This document shows, one piece after another, positions 24,402 to 33,334 of a DNA stretch of 47,523 bases. The stretch is from assembly GCA_036745875.1 (NCBI GenBank), contig DAIOFH010000011.1, positions 1 to 47,523 of the forward strand. Reading direction: 5' to 3'. The notes under the pieces are model-generated. The model made no database searches and was not told the DNA's origin. It saw only the letters and a program-made list of their open reading frames with translations. The translations under genes and the position numbers were made by a program. The stretch comes from DAIOFH01 sp036745875. Its GTDB lineage: Bacteria > Planctomycetota > SZUA-567. Numbering within the stretch: position 1 is the stretch's first letter; each line of letters starts with the position of its first letter.

Positions 24402-25556
24402 TTACAGAGCCACCCAGGTGTTACCCTGTTCATGGCTGTCGACGCAGGCATTGAAGAATTTCACGCCGGCGACGCCCATGTCGATTGTCGGGTAGCCGTA
24501 ATCGTCCTCGGTGACCTTCTTGCCGTCGATCTTGTCGTAGATCGCTTCACAGAATGATTTGTAGATATTGGCGAAGGCTTCCGTCAGTCCTTCCGGATGG
24601 CCCCTCGGCGTGCGGACCAGCTTGTTGGATTCGGGCTGGCAGTATTTGCTGCCGCGGGAAATGGTCTGCAGCGGCTGGCCGCGCAGCCTGAGCGTGAGAT
24701 AGTTGTTGTTTTCCTGCCAGAACTCGATGGTGCCTTCTTCTCCAAGCAGCATGACGTGGAAGCCGTTGTCGAAGCCGATAGCCACCTGGCTGCCCCAGAA
24801 AAAGCCGGACGCGCCGTTTTCGTACATGGTGATGACCTGGAAATTGTTGTCCAGCATGGTGCCGGTCCCGAGGGCCTCGAGGTGGGCAAGGACCTTCTGG
24901 ATCTTCATGCCGGTTACGAAATGCACCCAGTTTTCCATATGGGAGCCGATGTCGCCGATGGACGCTCCGCGGCCGGATAATTCCGGTTTCGAGCGCCAGG
25001 TCTTGGTCGCTTCCGTTTCGGTCTCCAGTGCGTCGAGGAGCCAGTCCTGGGGATATTCGACCACGACGGTGCGGATATTGCCGATGACGCCCTTCCTGAC
25101 GAGGGCACGCGCTTCACGCGCCATCAGGTGGCCGGTGAAGGTATGGGTAAGGCAGAACAGGACGCCTTTGTCGGCCGCAAGCTTCTTTAGTTCTTCAGCT
25201 TCCGTGGGAGTGAGGCAGAGGGGCTTGTCGCAGGCGACATTGATGCCTTTTTCAATAAAGGCCTTGGCCGCGGGATAGTGGAAGGCGTTCGGGGTGCAGA
25301 TGACGGCGAAATCGATCTTATCCTTGCGCTTCGATTCCTTTTCCGCCATGTCCTCGTGCGAGTGGTAGATGCGTTCGGGGTCGAGGTTGTACTTTTCCGC
25401 GAAGGCCTTCGACTTGGCTAAATCCGAGGAAAACGCACCGCCCACCAGGACGGACTCGTCGTTGAGCCGCAGCGCGTTGCGATGGATGACCCCGACCGAA
25501 GTATCGGCGCCCCCGCCGACCATGCCGTAAAGCAGTTTGCGTTTCGTGTTGCCCAT
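24402..25556 (-). CDS. Gfo/Idh/MocA-family oxidoreductase (cassette 2)
   Basis: 384 residues. The N-terminal Rossmann domain has GMVGGGADTSVG, and the family Lys appears in CDKPLC (commonly EKP). The C-terminal domain carries the conserved His in IGDIGSHMENWVHFVTG. Such enzymes oxidise or reduce sugars, inositols or sugar acids with NAD(P). GGAG lies seven bases before the ATG. It is the last gene of the minus-strand cassette 2, after the SIS isomerase. With no kinase in this cassette, it may act on the free sugar, which is inference. Confidence 0.88.
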   Translation of the reverse strand: MGNTKRKLLYGMVGGGADTSVGVIHRNALRLNDESVLVGGAFSSDLAKSKAFAEKYNLDPERIYHSHEDMAEKESKRKDKIDFAVICTPNAFHYPAAKAFIEKGINVACDKPLCLTPTEAEELKKLAADKGVLFCLTHTFTGHLMAREARALVRKGVIGNIRTVVVEYPQDWLLDALETETEATKTWRSKPELSGRGASIGDIGSHMENWVHFVTGMKIQKVLAHLEALGTGTMLDNNFQVITMYENGASGFFWGSQVAIGFDNGFHVMLLGEEGTIEFWQENNNYLTLRLRGQPLQTISRGSKYCQPESNKLVRTPRGHPEGLTEAFANIYKSFCEAIYDKIDGKKVTEDDYGYPTIDMGVAGVKFFNACVDSHEQGNTWVAL

Positions 25557-25583
25557 GGTGATTCTCCTTGTTTTCTGGTTTGG

Positions 25584-26186
25584 TTAAGCTTTTTTGTTCA
25601 ATAAACGATCGCCCACCGCGCCACCTGGGTGGATGAGGGCGAATTTTTCCTTGGTAAAACCGTTCGCCTGCATGACGCAGACGGCAATGGCGTCCATTAC
25701 GGCGATGACCGCCAGTGTCGAAGCCGTCGCCAGCATGTTGAACGGGTCCGGCTCCTTGTCGACCCATATGCGGAGCGTATAATCGCACTGGCGGCCAAGG
25801 TCGGAATCCGGATTTTCGGTAAGCGCCACCGTCGCCGCGCCCTTCTCCTTGCACGGAGCGACCAGGCTCGTCAGTTCCGGTGTTTTTCCCCCTTTGGAAA
25901 TGATGACGACGACATCCTCTTTTTGCACCACCCCGAGCCCGCCATGCACCGCGTCCGCCGGCGAAAGAAAACAGGCCGGACGTTCGACGCAGCTGAGGGT
26001 GTGTGCGATTTTTTTCGCCGCCGCCGCCGATGTCCCGCAGCCGGTGACAAACACCTTCCCCTTGCGCTCAAGGAAAAGGGCGACAATCTTTTCCGCCGCC
26101 GCAATGTCCAGACGTTCGGCCATCGCGGCGATGGACGCGGCCTCCACCTTGAGCGTGTGTTGCAGCGAATTGGCAATTTCGTTCAT
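25584..26186 (-). CDS. SIS-domain isomerase, KdsD/GutQ-like without CBS domains (cassette 2)
   Basis: 200 residues, a single SIS domain. Segments KVFVTGCGTSAAAAKKIAHT, HGGLGVVQ, ISKGGKTPEL and FALIHPGGAVGDRLL follow the pattern of D-arabinose 5-phosphate isomerases (KdsD, KpsF, GutQ), including the HPGG histidine, but the usual C-terminal CBS pair is absent. The family interconverts D-ribulose 5-phosphate and D-arabinose 5-phosphate. Short versions occur in sugar-catabolic operons and may use other phosphosugars. The start codon overlaps the AraD stop by four bases, so translation is coupled. Confidence 0.82.
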   Translation of the reverse strand: MNEIANSLQHTLKVEAASIAAMAERLDIAAAEKIVALFLERKGKVFVTGCGTSAAAAKKIAHTLSCVERPACFLSPADAVHGGLGVVQKEDVVVIISKGGKTPELTSLVAPCKEKGAATVALTENPDSDLGRQCDYTLRIWVDKEPDPFNMLATASTLAVIAVMDAIAVCVMQANGFTKEKFALIHPGGAVGDRLLNKKA

Positions 26187-26896
26187 GCACTCACCTCTTT
26201 TCCATAATCTTGTCCATAATAGGCATCCTCGCCGAACTTCCGGTCGTAATGCTTTTTCAACAAAACAGCGTCCACCAACGACTGCTTTTCCCCCAGCATC
26301 TGCCTGGTACGGTAGGCGGTCTCGGCAACCGCCTCCAAGACGCAGGCGTTGTGCAATGCGTCCATCGGGTCACTGCCCCAGACGAAAGGCCCGTGGCAGC
26401 GCACCAATACGGCCCGCATGACCTCGGGATCGAGGTCGCGAAAGCGCTCTGCGATGACCGCACCGGTGTTCTTTTCATAATCCCCCCGAACTTCCCCGTC
26501 GGTCATTTTGCGCGTGCAGGGCACGCTCCCGGGGAAATAGTCCGCGTGGGTTGTGCCGTAGCAGGGGATGTCCTCCCCGGTCTGCGCCCAGGTGGTCGCG
26601 TAGGTCGAGTGGGTGTGGACGATGCCGCGTATGGCCGGGAACGACCTATACAGGGATATGTGGGTCGCGAGGTCGGTGGACGGATTGCACTCGCTTTCGA
26701 CGACTTGGCCTTCCATATTGCAGACGACCATGTGTTCGAGGCCCATCTCGTCATATTCGATTCCGCTGGCCTTGATCACGACGAGATCGGTCTCGGGGTC
26801 GTAGCCGGAGACGTTGCCCCAGGTGAGTATGATAAGGTGTTCGGAGACCAATTTCTTATTGGCTGCGAGCACCTCGCGTTTCAGTTCTTCAAGCAT
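26183..26896 (-). CDS. L-ribulose-5-phosphate 4-epimerase family protein (cassette 2)
   Basis: 237 residues, class II aldolase/AraD fold. Positions matching the E. coli AraD active site are all present: Lys42 (IKASG), Asp75, metal ligands His94, His96 and His168, and catalytic Asp119 (GTTHADYF). It epimerises L-ribulose 5-phosphate to D-xylulose 5-phosphate, or a close substrate as in UlaF/SgbE. It overlaps the SIS gene by four bases and follows the permease by 35 bases. A second AraD paralog lies in cassette 3 at 38691-39392. Their sequences differ throughout, so this is not a recent copy. Confidence 0.9.
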   Translation of the reverse strand: MLEELKREVLAANKKLVSEHLIILTWGNVSGYDPETDLVVIKASGIEYDEMGLEHMVVCNMEGQVVESECNPSTDLATHISLYRSFPAIRGIVHTHSTYATTWAQTGEDIPCYGTTHADYFPGSVPCTRKMTDGEVRGDYEKNTGAVIAERFRDLDPEVMRAVLVRCHGPFVWGSDPMDALHNACVLEAVAETAYRTRQMLGEKQSLVDAVLLKKHYDRKFGEDAYYGQDYGKEVSA

Positions 26897-26931
26897 TGGA
26901 TGATCCTATCTGTGTGTTGTTTTGGCTATCC

Positions 26932-27891
26932 TCAAACATTCCGCGCCTTGACCTTTTGGCTGTACTGGGCGAACGCCACGGCGGCGATCAGCACGAGGCC
27001 TTTTATGACCTGCTGTACATAATCGTTGATGCTGTTCATGACCATGCCGGTGGACAACGTGCCCATGATCACCACGCCGACGCTGACCAGCCAGACATTG
27101 CCGCTGCCGCCGCTGATGCTGACGCCGCCGAGGACGACCGCCGTGATCGCGTCCATTTCGTAGCCGCTGCCGGCGGAGGGCTGCCCGCTGTTTGTCCGCG
27201 CGAGCAGCAGCAGGCCCGCCAAGCCGGAGAGGAAGCCGCTTACGATGTAAACGAAGTACTTCACGCCACGGACGTTGATGCCTGAAAGGCGCGACGCCTC
27301 CTCATTGCCGCCGACGCCGTAGATATAGCGGCCGATCGGGGTTTTCGTGAGGACGATCCAGCCAATCAGGCAGACGAAAAGCATGATCAGCACGGGATAG
27401 GGAACACGCATGAGGGAGCCCTGGGCGAGGTATTTGAAATTCTTGTCGAACCCATACACCGGAATGCCGCCGGACAAAAGATAGGCGATGCCGCGCAGGG
27501 TCGTCATCATGCCGAGGGTGCCGATGAGCGGGGGGATGTTCAGGGCACAGACGGAGATGCCGTTAAAAAAGCCGAAGAGCGCGCCGACCAGCACGGAGAC
27601 GGCGCAAGCGCCGACGACGGGCACACCGGCAAGCATCAGGACTGCGGCGAGGACTCCAGCCACACCGGCGACAGCGCCGACCGAGAGGTCGATGCCGCCC
27701 GTGATCATGACGAAGGTCATGCCAACGGCGATCACGCCGGTGATGGCGACCTGCCGCATGATGACGATAGCCGTGGTGACGGAAAAGAATTTGCCCGAAC
27801 TGATGGAGAAAATCGCCAAAATCGCGAAAAGCACGATGACGATCCCGTAATCCAGCAGGTAGTTGATCCATACCTTATTCTTTGACGACAT
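26932..27891 (-). CDS. Ribose-type sugar ABC transporter permease (cassette 2)
   Basis: 319 residues, RbsC-like, with about nine membrane segments. Landmarks are MTFVMITGGIDLSVGAVAG, GVGGNEEASRLSGINV, RTNSGQPSAGSGYEMDAI and the closing helix ending QYSQKVKARNV. The ATG at 27891 is chosen for GGAGG nine bases upstream; it overlaps the ATPase gene by 17 bases, showing coupling. The frame extends to 27978 but without a start site. It is closely similar to the cassette 3 permease (GVGGNEEASRLSG is identical). Confidence 0.92.
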   Translation of the reverse strand: MSSKNKVWINYLLDYGIVIVLFAILAIFSISSGKFFSVTTAIVIMRQVAITGVIAVGMTFVMITGGIDLSVGAVAGVAGVLAAVLMLAGVPVVGACAVSVLVGALFGFFNGISVCALNIPPLIGTLGMMTTLRGIAYLLSGGIPVYGFDKNFKYLAQGSLMRVPYPVLIMLFVCLIGWIVLTKTPIGRYIYGVGGNEEASRLSGINVRGVKYFVYIVSGFLSGLAGLLLLARTNSGQPSAGSGYEMDAITAVVLGGVSISGGSGNVWLVSVGVVIMGTLSTGMVMNSINDYVQQVIKGLVLIAAVAFAQYSQKVKARNV

Positions 27892-29389
27892 GACCCAATT
27901 CCTCCGAACCAAGCTTGCTGGAAGCGTATTCCAGGATGGTTTGTTGTGAAAATTCGTTCTTCGCCAGATCGGCGACATGATAGCCGTTGGAGATGACGAT
28001 GATCCTGTCGGACATCCCCAAGAGCTCGGGCATTTCGCTGCTGACCATGATGATGCTCTTCCCGGAACGGGCGATTTCCCGCATGAGCAGATATATTTCC
28101 TGCTTCGCGCCGACGTCGATGCCCCTGGTGGGCTCGTCGAAGATGAGGACGTCGCAGTTCATCATCATCATTTTCGCCAGCACCACTTTTTGCTGGTTGC
28201 CACCGGAAAGGTTTTTGACCAGTTGCATGTCGCTCGGGGCCTTGATCCTTAGGCTTTTGAGGTAGCGTCCGGACTGCTCCTTCTGCTCCCCCGTGCGGAT
28301 CAGGCCGAAGCGGGTCATTTTCCCAAGCTGCGGCATGGTACTGTTTTCCCGTATGGACAAGCCCATGATCAGCCCCTGGCCCTTGCGGTCCTCCGGGATG
28401 AGGCCGACGCCGCTCTTGAGCGCTTCCTTCGGCGATTTCGGGGCGTAGGGCTTTCCGTTCAGAAGCATTTGCCCGGAGTAGGGGTCGGCTCCGAAAATGA
28501 CGCGCATAAGTTCCGTACGGCCTGCGCCGATGAGCCCGCCGAAGCCGAGGATCTCGCCGCGCCGCAGGGAAAAACTGACGTCATGCAGCCGGTCGTTCGT
28601 GATGTTTTTCGCCGACAGCACGACATCTCCGATTTCTGCATCGGCCTGCGGGAAATCTTCCCCTATTTCCCTGCCGACCATGTAGGAGATAAGCTGCCTC
28701 CTGTCGATCTCGTTCGTGTTTTTGGTGACGACATGTTTTCCGTCGCAAAACACCGTTACCCGGTCGCAGATATCGAAAACCTCCTCCAGGCGGTGCGAAA
28801 TGAAAATGATGGTCGCGCCGTCGGCCTTGAGTTTTTTTATGATGTTGAAAAATATGGCCGTTTCCTTCACCGTCAGCGGCGCGGTCGGCTCGTCCATGAT
28901 GAACAATTTGGCGCTCTGCGATATGGCCTTGAGTATCTCCACGATCTGCTGTTCTGCGATGCCGAGGGAGGCGACTTTGGCCTTCGGGTTGATCTGGACG
29001 CCCATTTCCTCGCACAAGGCCTGGGTGCGGTCGTTCATTTCCTTTTCATCGAGGAACAGCCCCGATTTTTTCTCATGCCCGTAGAAAAGATTGTTTGCCA
29101 CTGTAAGGTAGGGTACGAGTGTGAATTCCTGATATATGGCGCGAATGCCCGCCTCCATAGCCTGGCGGGGAGTCATCCTGTCGAAGCGTTTGCCGTCGAA
29201 GGCAAAGCTGCCCCCGGTCGGCTGGATCGCGCCTGTGAGTATTTTGATGAGCGTGGACTTGCCTGCGCCGTTCTCGCCGCAGATGGCGTGGATTTCCCCT
29301 TTTTTCAGGGAAAAACTGATGCCGTCCAGGGCGCGGACGCCGGCGTAAAACTTGCTCACGTTCTCGACCTGTAAAAATTCCTGGTCCAC
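27875..29389 (-). CDS. Ribose-type sugar ABC transporter, double ATPase (cassette 2)
   Basis: 504 residues with two ATPase domains. NBD1 has GENGAGKST, LGIAEQQIVEILKAIS and IMDEPTAPLT. NBD2 has GLIGAGRTEL, LSGGNQQKVVLAK and FDEPTRGIDVGAK, all typical of RbsA/XylG. It starts at a GTG with GGAG six bases upstream. The binding-protein gene ends 78 bases before it, with a strong hairpin in the gap that may lower ATPase and permease expression relative to the binding protein. Confidence 0.93.
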   Translation of the reverse strand: MDQEFLQVENVSKFYAGVRALDGISFSLKKGEIHAICGENGAGKSTLIKILTGAIQPTGGSFAFDGKRFDRMTPRQAMEAGIRAIYQEFTLVPYLTVANNLFYGHEKKSGLFLDEKEMNDRTQALCEEMGVQINPKAKVASLGIAEQQIVEILKAISQSAKLFIMDEPTAPLTVKETAIFFNIIKKLKADGATIIFISHRLEEVFDICDRVTVFCDGKHVVTKNTNEIDRRQLISYMVGREIGEDFPQADAEIGDVVLSAKNITNDRLHDVSFSLRRGEILGFGGLIGAGRTELMRVIFGADPYSGQMLLNGKPYAPKSPKEALKSGVGLIPEDRKGQGLIMGLSIRENSTMPQLGKMTRFGLIRTGEQKEQSGRYLKSLRIKAPSDMQLVKNLSGGNQQKVVLAKMMMMNCDVLIFDEPTRGIDVGAKQEIYLLMREIARSGKSIIMVSSEMPELLGMSDRIIVISNGYHVADLAKNEFSQQTILEYASSKLGSEELGHVVKE

Positions 29390-29409
29390 CGTAGTCTCCA
29401 GTCAAAAGA

Positions 29410-29455
29410 AACCACAGGGAGCACAGGTTGACGAAACTCCGTGCTCTCTGTGGTT
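29410..29455 (-). terminator. Intercistronic hairpin after the binding-protein gene
   Basis: AACCACAGGGAGCAC (29410-29424) pairs with GTGCTCTCTGTGGTT (29441-29455), 15 bp with one G-U. On the minus strand it is followed by a T-rich TTTCTTTTG. The position between binding protein and ATPase fits partial termination or 3'-end protection of the binding-protein mRNA. The 'ctctgtggtt' wording recalls a widespread intergenic repeat. Confidence 0.65.
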
Positions 29456-29467
29456 CTATCCCCAATT

Positions 29468-30412
29468 TTACCTTGTCTTCGCCTGCGCCTTGGTCACGGG
29501 TTCCATCTTCAGGTAGTAGATTTCCTGCTGGGCCGGGAAGCCGTTGGTGAGGTATTCGTACGCCTTCATCACCGCGTCATAGCCGCACTGGTAGGGCTGG
29601 AGGTCGGCGGTGCCGCGGTAGACGCTGTCGTCCTCCTTCATATATTTGATGACTTCGGCAGTGGCGTCGCCGGAGAAGATGCCACGGTCCGAACCGCCGA
29701 TGCCCTCGTTCTGCATCGCCTGGTACGCGCCGATTCCGCCGGAGTCGTTGCAGCAGACGATCACGTTCAGGTCGGGATGGGCGAGAAGGATGGATTCGGT
29801 GACGGTAAGGCCGAGGGCGGGGGTGTTGGCGGTCTGGCGCGCGACGATCTCCAGTTCAGGGCATTCCTTCCTCAGCGTTTCCTCGATGCCGTCGCCGCGC
29901 CTGATGGATGACTGGATGTTGTCCTCGGCGAGGATCAGGCATTTGCCTTTTCCCTTGAGGTTGTCTTTGATCCAGAGAACGGCGTTTTTCGCTATGATGG
30001 TACCGTAGGCATGGTCGTCGACGAGGAACTGGGCCGTCGCTGCGCCTGCACCCTGGGCGCAGGTTATTGAAGCCACGCCAGCCGCCCGGGCTTCGGTGAA
30101 GATCGTTTCCAGCGCGTTGCCGTCGAGGGGGTTGGTGATGACGGCGTTGGCGCCGCTTTGTATGGCGTTCTCGATGTCCGAGATCTGTTTGTCGACGGCG
30201 CTTGAGGCGTTCATGCTGACATAGTTGACGCCAAGCTCCCGGCAGCCCGCTTCGAAGCCGTCCTTCAGGGCGGCGACCCAAGGGTTGGCGAGGTCGGCGC
30301 CGGAGAAGGCGAAGGAATAATCCTTCTTCGCTTCGCCGGATGAGGCGGTGGAGACGACGAGTATTCCCGCTATGCAGAACATACAGGCCAATAAAAGACG
30401 TTCTTTTTTCAT
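29468..30412 (-). CDS. Periplasmic sugar-binding protein, RbsB-like (cassette 2)
   Basis: 314 residues. A signal peptide (MKKERLLLACMFCIAGILVV, cleavage near GEAKKD) is followed by a type I periplasmic-binding fold. Landmarks are DLANPWVAALKDGFEAGC, ITNPLDGNALE and NDSGGIGAYQAM. The ATG at 30412 has GGAG seven bases upstream; the frame extends to 30574 but without signal or ribosome site. It is a clear paralog of the cassette 3 binding protein (shared NDSGGIGxYQAM, FSGDATAE, YRGTxDLxPYQxGY). It is first in the operon, as usual for the highest-expressed component. Confidence 0.92.
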   Translation of the reverse strand: MKKERLLLACMFCIAGILVVSTASSGEAKKDYSFAFSGADLANPWVAALKDGFEAGCRELGVNYVSMNASSAVDKQISDIENAIQSGANAVITNPLDGNALETIFTEARAAGVASITCAQGAGAATAQFLVDDHAYGTIIAKNAVLWIKDNLKGKGKCLILAEDNIQSSIRRGDGIEETLRKECPELEIVARQTANTPALGLTVTESILLAHPDLNVIVCCNDSGGIGAYQAMQNEGIGGSDRGIFSGDATAEVIKYMKEDDSVYRGTADLQPYQCGYDAVMKAYEYLTNGFPAQQEIYYLKMEPVTKAQAKTR

Positions 30413-30723
30413 GCAAGCTCTCCTAATGGATAAAATTAAACCCTCGCCGCAACCGCCTGCAAACATGCCGGCCGGCCGCGGAATCCGCGGGACGGGAGGA
30501 AAAGTTCCTGCCTGGTCGTTTTCCCGACCCGCGACGAGCGGCGACAACACGCCCCCGCTCCGGTTCGTACGCAACCGGAGAAGCGCGTGAAAGACCTTTT
30601 TTCGGTATTCCCAAATAATGCCGCGATGCCGCTGTGCCGAAATACACCAATCCCGCGAAAAATCCCCGAAGGGATGTTCCCAAGGACATCGCCGAAATTT
30701 AGATGATTATCTGTTTTCCGCCT
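30413..30723. other. Leader between RpiR gene and cassette 2
   Basis: 311 bases without a gene. It holds a small terminator just after the RpiR gene (30658-30675) and a GC-rich CCGCGG-AAT-CCGCGG hairpin (30476-30490) in the probable 5' leader of the binding-protein operon. No clear sigma-70 promoter was identified. Confidence 0.5.
30658..30675 (-). terminator. Short terminator after the RpiR gene
   Basis: On the minus strand, ATCCC-TTCG-GGGAT followed by TTTT: a five-base stem with a stable UUCG loop. It ends the RpiR transcript 49 bases after its stop, with an adjacent small hairpin (GATGTCC...GGAACATC) upstream. The stem is short, so confidence is moderate. Confidence 0.5.
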
Positions 30724-31572
30724 TCATTTGTTGGCAATGATGGTGGATATCGTTTTTTGCAGCCTCTTGCTGTATTTTTCCGCTTCCCGCGTCACCAGGG
30801 CCATGTAGAGGGACTCGACAATGACATGTTCCGCCACCCTGCGGGCAATTTCGTCATGGCCTATCGTCAGGTCGGTGGTTGCGGTGAAGAGCCGTATGTC
30901 CGAGTACTTCGCCACCTTGGATTTTTCCATGTGGACGACACAGATGGTGGTGGCGCCGTTTTCCTGCGCCTGTTGCATTGCGCTAACGACAGACCTGGTG
31001 TCGCCGCTGTAGCTGATAGCTATCGCGACATCGCCCTCGCCAAGGAGGCTGGCAGTGGCGTTCATCATGACGGAGTCGTGGTAGGCGGTGGAATAGACGC
31101 CGATCCTGGCGAACTTGAGGCGCGCCGACTCGCAGACGATCCAGGCGTCGCCGACGCCGAAGAAATGCACCGATTTCGCCTGGCGGATCGCCTCGTAGGC
31201 TTTTTCGTATTCGTCAGTGTAAAGAAGGAGCGTGTCCTTGAGGGTCTTTTCGTAATACCATGCCACCTTCTGGAAGACAGTGTGCAGGTTGTCCGCCGTG
31301 CCGATCCGATATGCGCCCGCTTCGTAGGTGCTGTTGGTGATTTCGGCGAGTTGCTCTTTCAGTTCGGCATAACCGTCCATTCCCAGCTTGCGGCAGAAGC
31401 GCAGGATGGACGCTTCGCTGCAATCCGCCTTTTGTGACAGTTCGGCGAGGGTGTAGTTGATAAGCTGCGAACCCTCTTCCAGCAATATCTGGGCAACTAC
31501 TTTTTCAGACTTGGTCAATGATGGAAAAAGGAAGCGCGTACGAACAAAAATATCGTTATCGGTATGTTTCAT
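30724..31572 (-). CDS. RpiR-family regulator with SIS domain (cassette 2 side)
   Basis: 282 residues. The N-terminal HTH_6 domain (about 1-80) has FLFPSLTKSEKVVAQILLEE and SQKADCSEASILRFCRKLGM. The C-terminal SIS domain (about 115-260) has SVHFFGVGDAWIVCESARLK and AIAISYSGDTRSVV. RpiR proteins bind a phosphosugar through SIS and control sugar operons. The start at 31572 is preferred over 31683 because it begins at the conserved HTH. It lies upstream of cassette 2 in the same orientation, and head-to-head with a second RpiR gene. The two are paralogs (shared TATTDLTxG near the end). Confidence 0.9.
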   Translation of the reverse strand: MKHTDNDIFVRTRFLFPSLTKSEKVVAQILLEEGSQLINYTLAELSQKADCSEASILRFCRKLGMDGYAELKEQLAEITNSTYEAGAYRIGTADNLHTVFQKVAWYYEKTLKDTLLLYTDEYEKAYEAIRQAKSVHFFGVGDAWIVCESARLKFARIGVYSTAYHDSVMMNATASLLGEGDVAIAISYSGDTRSVVSAMQQAQENGATTICVVHMEKSKVAKYSDIRLFTATTDLTIGHDEIARRVAEHVIVESLYMALVTREAEKYSKRLQKTISTIIANK

Positions 31573-31704
31573 GGATGTCCGCCTCTGGCATTTTTCCTCG
31601 CGCCGAACCGCAGAATGTGGAATGTATTTGTGCTTTCCGGAAGAACGTCGATGTTTTTGCCGGTTCATAACTTGCCCGGACACCCGGACATTCGCCTATC
31701 CATA

Positions 31705-31733
31705 GTTATAGAGCAGCCGTCAATCTACCGCAA
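31705..31733 (-). promoter_or_regulatory. Putative promoter of the minus-strand RpiR gene
   Basis: On the minus strand, TTGCGG (31733-31728), a 17-base spacer and TATAAC (31710-31705), about 130 bases before the start codon. A modest match only. Confidence 0.35.
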
Positions 31734-32252
31734 AGCAAAAGATTTGTGCATCTGTCAGGGGACTCGTTGCAAAACAATATACGTGAGTGGGCTTGGGTTT
31801 CTTTTGCTTCAAAAACATAATGCCATTTAGAAGTGGATTTGTCAAATGAAATTATAGAAATGAAGTGGAATGTTTGCGAGAATAAATTTAACTTATTCAA
31901 GTATAATATTTTACGCAATTAAAAATATATGCGCCTCTCGTATTTTTATAGATTTTAAGCGATCGAAATGAAGTTTTTAAAGTATTGACTGCAAAATAAA
32001 TTTATGATTTTGAAGTAAGCGTGTGATTGCGGAGGTAGACCCGAACGCAATACATCCAATCCCAGTAAATAGGAGTATCGGGATGGAAATTTCGTGTCTC
32101 GCTTCAAAATAAAAAACTCAATTTGATAGCGTTACTTCATAAATTAATTTTACTATTGGAGTTTTTCTTCGCAGGGTAACAATTATTTGTAAATGCAAAT
32201 CTTGTATTTAGCGCTATTTATTGGTGAAATGGCATATTTTGATAATTTACAC

Positions 32253-32290
32253 TTGACTACTCGCTTCAATTTGATATTATGATTTTGAAG
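32253..32290 (+). promoter_or_regulatory. Promoter and candidate operator of the plus-strand RpiR gene
   Basis: TTGACT (32253-32258), a 16-base spacer and TATTAT (32275-32280). An inverted repeat CTTCAA/TTGAAG (32264-32269/32285-32290) straddles the -10, suggesting autorepression. The right half is part of the 14-base direct repeat found also at 32002-32015. Confidence 0.55.
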
Positions 32291-32327
32291 GTTGACTGAA
32301 AGTATGTTGTTCTGGGGATGAAGTTTT

Positions 32328-33167
32328 ATGACAGATGTGCTTGCCAAGTTGCGCTTTCTGCTCCCCACTCTTCCCAGGGCCGAAAAGGCGGTGGCGCAGT
32401 ACATTCTCAACCGGCCGGAAGACGTCAGAAGCATTACCCTGACCATACTGGCGCAGGAAACGCATAGCAGCGAAGCATCCATAATCCGCCTGTGCCGCCG
32501 TCTCGGCTTTGACGGTTTCAGCAGCATGAAACAGGCGCTTATGTTCAGGATGGTCGACGAGAACCCGCTGCTTACCCAGGAGATTCTGCCTGACGACAGC
32601 ATTTCAGGCATTATGGAGAAGGTTGTCCAGGATAACGCGCAGATCCTCAAAGACACGCTCGCCCTTGTGTCGGCCGAATATCAAAGGGCGCTTGACGTCC
32701 TTTTGGCTGCCCGATCCATTCATTTTTTCGGCCAGGGCGACGCCTATGCCGTCAGCCAGTTGGCGCACATGAAATTCAGCCGGCTTGGCATTCCGGGGTC
32801 GGCACATTCGGATGTTATGCTCCAGTGCGCCACCGCCAGCATGCTTTCCGAAGGGGATGTAGCCTTTGCCATATCGTTTTCCGGGGCTTCCGCCACCACG
32901 GTGCAGGCGATCCGGCTCGCGAAGGAGGCGGGTGCGGCCACCGTCTGCATTACCCAGATGAACAAGTCGCCCTTGGTGAAATACATCGACATCAACCTTT
33001 ATACCGCGACCACCGACCTGACCGTCGGCAGGAACGTAGTCTCCAGGCGGGTCGCAGACCAGGTCATCATAGACGCGTTGTATCTGGCGGTGCTGTCCAA
33101 AACCGCCGAACGCAGCGCCCCATTTATCAGAAAAACGCAAAAAGCGATAGATATAAGCAAGTTGTAA
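32328..33167 (+). CDS. RpiR-family regulator with SIS domain (cassette 3 side)
   Basis: 279 residues. The HTH_6 domain has RFLLPTLPRAEKAVAQYILN and ETHSSEASIIRLCRRLGF. The SIS domain has SIHFFGQGDAYAVSQLAHMK and FAISFSGASATTV. It is a paralog of the RpiR protein at 30724-31572, divergently transcribed from it and 234 bases upstream of the cassette 3 binding-protein gene. It is probably the local regulator of cassette 3; cross-regulation of both cassettes is possible. Confidence 0.9.
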   Translation: MTDVLAKLRFLLPTLPRAEKAVAQYILNRPEDVRSITLTILAQETHSSEASIIRLCRRLGFDGFSSMKQALMFRMVDENPLLTQEILPDDSISGIMEKVVQDNAQILKDTLALVSAEYQRALDVLLAARSIHFFGQGDAYAVSQLAHMKFSRLGIPGSAHSDVMLQCATASMLSEGDVAFAISFSGASATTVQAIRLAKEAGAATVCITQMNKSPLVKYIDINLYTATTDLTVGRNVVSRRVADQVIIDALYLAVLSKTAERSAPFIRKTQKAIDISKL

Positions 33168-33334
33168 CGAGTAAGGATTACCGGCGCGTTTTACCTTTTA
33201 CCGACATTTCGTACCCTGGCCAGCCTGACTGAACGCGCATCACTGAACCGCCCTCAAAAGCTTTAATCGTGCCTTCGATCACGGCCGGCTCTGCCGGCCC
33301 GGTGAGACGGGGATGGTATGTATGCGCAAGGAGT

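Larger units (their letters stand above)
31573..32327. other. Divergent AT-rich region between the two RpiR genes
   Basis: 755 bases without a supported gene, markedly A+T-rich. It holds the two opposing promoters listed separately. TTATGATTTTGAAG occurs twice as an exact 14-base direct repeat (32002-32015 and 32277-32290), with a related inverted half-site CTTCAAAAT at 32102-32110. These are candidate RpiR binding sites controlling both halves of the locus. Confidence 0.55.
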
